Below are positions 58,101 to 64,000 of a DNA stretch of 64,000 bases, piece by piece. Below the pieces are notes generated by a model. The model searched no databases. It was given only the letters and a program-made list of their open reading frames with translations, and was not told where the DNA came from. Numbering within the stretch: position 1 is the first letter of the stretch; each line of letters starts with the position of its first letter. The translations under genes and the position numbers were made by a program. Origin of the DNA: Amblyornis subalaris (taxonomy: Eukaryota > Chordata > Aves > Passeriformes > Ptilonorhynchidae); contig JACAXG010000027.1 of the NCBI GenBank assembly GCA_018881555.1, forward strand, positions 8,215,412-8,279,411, in the 5' to 3' direction.

Positions 58101-61100
58101 TCTTGTTACAGGATCCGCTAAGAGGTGCAGAGGAGGGAGACAAAAGACTGGTTTGGGTAGTGCAGACTGCAGAAGTTCCTGCACTGGCAGTGGGAGATAA
58201 GGAGAAGCATAAGCACGAAACCAATTTTCCTGTGACCAGCTCTTCTACCTGGCAGCAGACTAAGCCGCGTTAGAGAGCAGACTGCAAGGCTGATGCTCAA
58301 GGTACCCTCCAGTCCTGTATTTCTGGGGTGCCCAGGGCACAGAGTTTTTTCCGAAGGAAAGTGTTTTACATGTCCTGAGAATCTATGCTATGTGAACACA
58401 GTTCCTGCGCTACACCAGGAAAAGATGATAACTTGATTTTCCTGTGGTCACTTTTCCTCTTCCCCTGTGTAATCTCCACTCATTGTCTCTTATTTTACTT
58501 TCTCGATTTTCATGATTTTTTGTTGTTTTTCCCTGTACTCGATTTTTCTCTTCCTCTACAACCATTTTTCTAAGCATTTTGATGTTTCTAATATTTTTCC
58601 TTCTGAGCAGATTTTTTTTTCCTTTCTTACACCCGTCCCGTTTTCTTTAGCCCCAGGATTTTGCAGCTCTTACAGCTTCGTTATCCTCTCGCAGCCTTCC
58701 CGGGAGGGGGCTGGAGCATACCTCCCACTTGCCTTCCAAATGTTGACAAGAGTGTTTTGGAGGATGAGTGACTGACAGACAAACACCAGCCCCAAATACT
58801 CTGAATGCTCTGTTACTAATAGCTTTATTCTTGTCAACACCGTAAGCAAAATAACCCTTGAAAGGGATAGGCCATATTTTTAGCCAACCTTAAACTCAGC
58901 TTCTAAAAAATAACTTTATGCTCAGCTGTCTGTCTCACTCCTTGGCTCCGTATTCCCCAATCAGATATTTAGAGGATGGCTTTTCATGTTGGGGATGTGT
59001 AATTAGGCTCTTGGAAGCTTGTTTTCTTCAGGCACCTGGCAGTGCCACATAGGTGGGGCTCTGAGGCTGACCCACAGCTTGTAGCTGAGTAAGAAGTAGG
59101 AGGCAGAAGATGCTCATCTGGGACTTTGCTGCATATTTGGTCCCTGCACAAAGGGACCAAACTGGGTGAAGTTTGAACCCAACCAAAACTAATTGATGAC
59201 GGAGTGCCAGGGTTTCTCCACCACCAAATTCAAAGCTTGACTATTTCAGTATATCTTGAAGGAGTTAACATTTAAAACAGCTTAGGGAAGATAAATAAGG
59301 ATGTTTCTGTGTTGGCCTTGGATGTGCATGACCTTGCCTTCCTCCTCTCCTGTTGGTTTTAGGACAAGCCAGATTAAGGAGTGATCTCTTTCAAACAGTC
59401 TTCAGTTTGTTAAGCTTGTAAACAACGGCAAGGGTGGAAACCATTGCAAGATGGATAAAGCTTAGAAATGCTGGCTGGGATTTCCCTGTGACGTGCCTGT
59501 AAGGAATGTGTGCTAGTTAACAGGGCTAATTCGTTTTGCAGGAGCTCTTTTCCTGATTCTCTGTGCATTTCCTTTTCCAGACAGGTCCCTGAGGTCCCCT
59601 GTTGCTTGCCAAGGCCACTAGAGCCTTCAAAAAACAGGCCCCTGCGGGACATTACTGGGAGCACAGAGAGGAGAGACACAGACCTACCCCTGGGAGAAGG
59701 GACAGGGGCTTGGTCTCTATAGTCCCAGACTGGCTGTGAAAGCTCAGCATTGTCCCCTCAGCCAGGCACCCCACACTACCTGCCCTTGTGACAGCTGAGC
59801 TCCAAGCAGTGCTTTGACACCCAGCCAAGCTGAGAGCATTTCAGCTTGGCTCTAGTCTGTCTTCTCGTGGCACTTGGTGTCAACACATCCTTCGCTGGAG
59901 CGGGGCAGGATTGGAGGCCGCATGCTCAGCAAGGGTTTTGTTCTCGCTGCTCTTTTAGGCTGGAAAGAAGTCAAGGATCATCCAGGTAGGAGGGGCTGGT
60001 TTGTTGCTGATCAGTCTGGGATTTTTTTCCCCTGCTCCCTCACAAGGGATACAACCAAAGAGGCTTTTGTGGTGGCAGCATTAAGAGACTGCTGTATTTG
60101 AAGTGCTCTCGTTCACTTGTAAGGGATGACGTTTTTATGGCAAAACAGCTCAGAAGCAATTATTAGGATGGAATGGAAAGGTACACCTTTTTCTTTTATG
60201 ATTATCCCCAAAGCTCTCCGTACAGGAGGAAGAAAGCAAGACCACTAGCTTAGAAAAACAAAGAAGTATTACAGGATTGAGTGTTGCTGTACCTGAACTT
60301 GGTAGTGAGGGATGCAGTCTATAAACAGCACCGTGTAAGACATGGGGTTGAGCATAGAGTGAGTGTGCAGTGGGCTGCTAAGTGCCTGCTTTGTTTTTAT
60401 TGGCTTTCAGATTGAGGGGATTCTTTTCCTGATATGATCTGGTCCTGCTCCTAGTGCTATTCCATATTCCCATTCATGTTTGGTGTAGTAGTATAAGAAG
60501 AGTACAACTCAGAAGAAGATATGGCTCAAAAATACTAGGGAGGAGCTGCAAGGGCTGCTGCAGACAGCAGCAGAAACAGGGCTGCTGAAACGGCCGGGAA
60601 AATCAATGAGGTAAAACTCAGTAACAAATATAAAAGTTCTGTGCTTAAAAGGGAGCAACTAAATTATCCCAGAGCTGCAGCTGCCCTGTATGTGCTTCAC
60701 CCAGTTAAGCCAAATTCTTATGTGGGTACAGTCTGTACCAAGCAGGTGCCATGTGGAAAACAGACTTCGGAGCCAAGAGCCGAAATCTAGGTGAATATAG
60801 CAAAGGAAACCTGCCCTCGTTGGTTACAGGAACTGTATCGTTCCCTCTCTGTGAAATACCCTTTATCCCTTGTTCTGCACAAGCGTGGAGCAGAGCAGAC
60901 ACCCTTCCCCAACCATTCTCTGCTTTAAGATGCCACAGCTGCACATCCACTCAGGAGGAGGATGGCAAACCATGTCCACTGGTTATAGACAGACTGCTGG
61001 GAAGGTTTTTCTCTCCGAACTAAAAGGCTTCTTTTCTGCTAGCAGGGCTTTTGCTGTTCCTTTGGCAGTTTCAGCTGGATATGGAAAATCCAGCCCAGCT

Positions 61101-63049
61101 GCAGACTTTAAGACATTGTTTTAGGACAAGACCTGTCAGGAGGAATGAGGCATTTTGATGGCGAGTCGCTTATGCGGTGACTGTCACATGTGCACAGGAG
61201 AGGCTATGTTTGCCTTTGTGCCTCCTGTCCTTTCTGTATCTGAAAAAAGCAAGAGCCAGTGCAGTGTTTTCCTTTGGCCATTCAGCATTGAGTGTACCAA
61301 TAATAGCACAGTCGCACAGTCACACAGTCAGAGTTTAGGGGAAGGGACTGTGTCCTCTTCAAAAGGGACACNGCCCTAGCATGCCGGGGATGGTGTTGCT
61401 ACTCACATAATGAACAGAATGTGACTGTCCTTAGCACTTTTCCCCAATTTCCTTTGCTCTTGGCATAAAGCTTTGGTGCCCTTGGTACCTGTATGTGGTA
61501 TGGGAATGTAAATGTAAAAGGTCAGAATTCATGTGCAAAAACTTCCTCTAGTTTAAGAGGAAAGGTCAGAACAGGTTTCTTCAACCTTCAAAAGAGTGGT
61601 GGGGTGAGGGACAACCAGTTTCTCTCTTGTTTATTTCTATTTCAGCTCTAACCCATGGTAGTCACTGTGTCTAGTTGGAATCCAGTTCTGCAGAATTAAG
61701 ACACCTTTCTTCCCCTAAATCAAGGAGAAGTTGAAGAAAAGCTGTTGGAGGACAGGGTGAGGTGCTTTCAGACTTGGCAGGTTATATAGATTCATAGTGG
61801 GATGTAACCCCATTGCATTGCAGAGAGTGCCTTGGGAAGACCCATCGCTCTTAAATTTTGCAGTGAACAAACCCCCAAGCCCCACAGATGGCCACAAAAA
61901 TCCACATTTTCCTGTCTCACAGCACACCCATCCTGTTTGTAGTGCATGCCTGAGGACAGGACACATTGCCCTGACCAATAATGAAAAGCAAGTTATATTG
62001 GAGTATGGTAGGGCCAATTTCTCTGCTAAAACTTAACCGACATCCATGCTGCAGACCTCTAGCCAAATTCTTGGCTAAAGGACTGCCAGGTTGAGCAAAT
62101 CTTTGAAACCAAGTTTGTATGCAGGTGTGAGTGAGCATAAGACCTCAGAAGCCAAATGATGAAAGTTCACGCAGTCAGAGATTTTTGCCATCAAGTTTCT
62201 TCAGTGGATTTTCACTCACCACAGGTTTTTTTAATTTCTCTGACCGCTCTCAGGTTTTCATCCCTATTTTCTGTATATCTCCCATCTGTTCTCTCCCCAT
62301 TTTTTTTTCTTGAGCATTTTTTAAAGCCTGCTGCAAATCCAGCAGCCCTCGAGTTCATGATGAACTTCTGAACCTACCCTGTTCAAGTGGGTGCTAAATC
62401 AGGCAGGACAAGTCAAGCCAGCTCTAATTCTGATGATAGCAATTGTGCTTTTGGAAAATAATTGACAAACATTCTGCATTTAGACAAAGCTTGTCTAAGG
62501 GAGAGAGAACGTTTGTATTCTGCAACCCTGGTCTGCAGAGAGCCAGTGTTCAAGTAGGACATTTTAATAACATCCTTCATGGACAAGTGTTTTGCTTGGA
62601 ACCCTTTTTTCCTCCCTCCACTCAGACAATTGTCAGAGAAGGGACTCACAGGGAACAAAATGGAATTACATCTATTCAGAAAATTAGAACAGCCTGCATT
62701 TCTTTCTTTCTGTGCTGAATTCATTACTAGTGGGGCTATAATCTGCATTTTTTTGCCTGAAGCACACTCCCACTCTTACCTCTTCACAGCAATGCTGCTA
62801 TTCTCACAGATAAACAGGTCCTCCCTGAATGGATTATAGCTTTCAGCCAAAGGCAGGCTGATGACAAGGGAAAAACAAACAAATGCATTCCCAGGGCCTG
62901 ATCCAACACTTCGGTAAGAAACTAGAGACACTTAGAGATTTCAGAAGAGTTTCTATCCNGCACTTAACAGCCCCTTTGCTGATGACTAATTGCACAGGAC
63001 CCAGGAAATTTGCGTTGTAAGGATTCAGCGTTAAGTACATTGTGTCTTT

Positions 63050-63330
63050 CCATCATCTGGCAGGTAGCTCAGGGGGATCGAGCCCACGGTCCCCCCACCA
63101 GCTGCACTGCCAACCGGATTCAATTGAACTCGGACACGTTTGCTTTCCATGTGACACGATTCCTTCTGCTGCCGCAGGTTTGCAAGGTTTTATGAAGCTG
63201 TGAGTTCCTGGGTGGAGAAACTGATAAAAGAAAGAATCCAAATTGCCAAAGGCAGTTCCTGAAGGGAAGTGGGGTAGCAAGAGGCGACACTAAATGAGCC
63301 GAGATTGACATTAATATTCACGCTCCAAGA
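63050..63330. promoter_or_regulatory. Candidate conserved intronic element
   Basis: Non-repetitive block with retained CpGs (gatcgagcccacggtc, aaccgg, ctcggacacg, gacacgatt, ctgccgc, aggcgac, gccgag, tcacgctcc) and a homeodomain-like acattaatattc near its end. No exon or repeat was recognised. Enhancer function is inferred from composition. Confidence 0.28.
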
Positions 63331-64000
63331 AAAGGAGAGTGAGTAAAATAGGGAAATGAGGGGCAATTAAAAGAAAAATAAGGCAGAAATCTGTATGTTG
63401 AGTTAGGAAGATACTAGGGAGGGGACAAGAGAGATCTGAATTGCGTGATCAGGAAATCTTGTTGGTTTTGAGGTGGAAGTAGTCCTCTGAGATGAGGCTG
63501 TTCCCTCAGCCCTGGCAGGGGGCCTGCCTGCCTTCTGCTCCCACACCAGTGGATCTGTGTCACTCCTGTGCTGTTGGTACATCCTTCCATCCCGGCTGTT
63601 TAACCAGCCAGATTCTTTTTATTTCTCCCACTCAATTCTTGTGTGCTGCTGCAGCCAGGGACCACTGCTTTCAGTAGTAATAGGCTCACTATTGCTTTGA
63701 ATTAGGAGGACTTTTATCAGCCCACTGTTCCTGTAATTTACCGTGGTTTTAGAGTGATAATGAGGATTTGGGTATGTAAAGAAACCCTAAAGTACACATG
63801 GAAATCAACACAAGGGAGTGCTACTATGAGCCTTGGGCATTAGTGGCTATATGAATGGGTGAGTGAGTGCTTAGCACAGGAAACCAAAACAGGAGAGACA
63901 AAAGCCACACATAATCTTCCTGGGCTGGGAAATGCTGTTTATCTTATTTGTTTAAATGACTGGAGAACAGAGAGCTTTTCTTTCCTTTTGTTGCTCGGTA

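Overview
The window is vertebrate nuclear DNA, almost certainly from a bird. Copies of the CR1 retrotransposon with the avian-type 3' end (a tail related to TGATTCTATG) lie on both strands, no Alu, L1 or B-type elements were recognised, and the only clear gene is a compactly repeated, CpG-island-driven locus. Isolated single Ns every few hundred bases look like masked ambiguous consensus calls rather than gaps. The order or species cannot be fixed from the sequence.

Layout. Positions 1 to about 28,540 are intergenic DNA upstream of the gene. They contain three CR1 copies (3,780; 24,586, an old one; 25,051), a fourth CR1 abutting the promoter (28,115-28,540), one weak candidate coding exon on the minus strand (1,114-1,291), a perfect 14-bp RFX-type palindrome (2,614) and a few CpG-retaining blocks that look like conserved enhancers. 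A strong CpG island spans about 28,545-29,770. It holds the promoter, a long GC-rich 5' leader and the first two coding exons of GNAO1 on the plus strand (exon 1, 29,276-29,393; exon 2, 29,473-29,515), separated by an intron of only 79 bp. These exons encode residues 1-54 of the heterotrimeric G protein alpha-o subunit, including the lipidation site and the P-loop. From 29,516 to the end the window lies in intron 2; exon 3 was not found, so at least 34.5 kb of this intron is present.

The most interesting signal is regulatory. About 150 bp into intron 2, on the minus strand, lie a perfect left half (9/9) and a perfect right half (10/10) of the REST/NRSF silencer element (RE1), separated by 10 rather than 2 bases. 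A second perfect right half-site lies 0.8 kb further on, in a second intronic CpG island (30,235-30,690). This gives a direct sequence explanation for keeping a neuronal signalling gene silent outside neurons. Downstream, intron 2 is poor in young CR1, contains two recognisable MIR-type ancient SINE relics (52,958 and 55,012), and carries several blocks whose CpG retention and homeodomain-type motifs suggest conserved neuronal enhancers.

No tRNA, rRNA, CRISPR, prokaryotic or intact viral feature was recognised. Conserved-element calls rest on composition and motif content only, because no alignment could be run.
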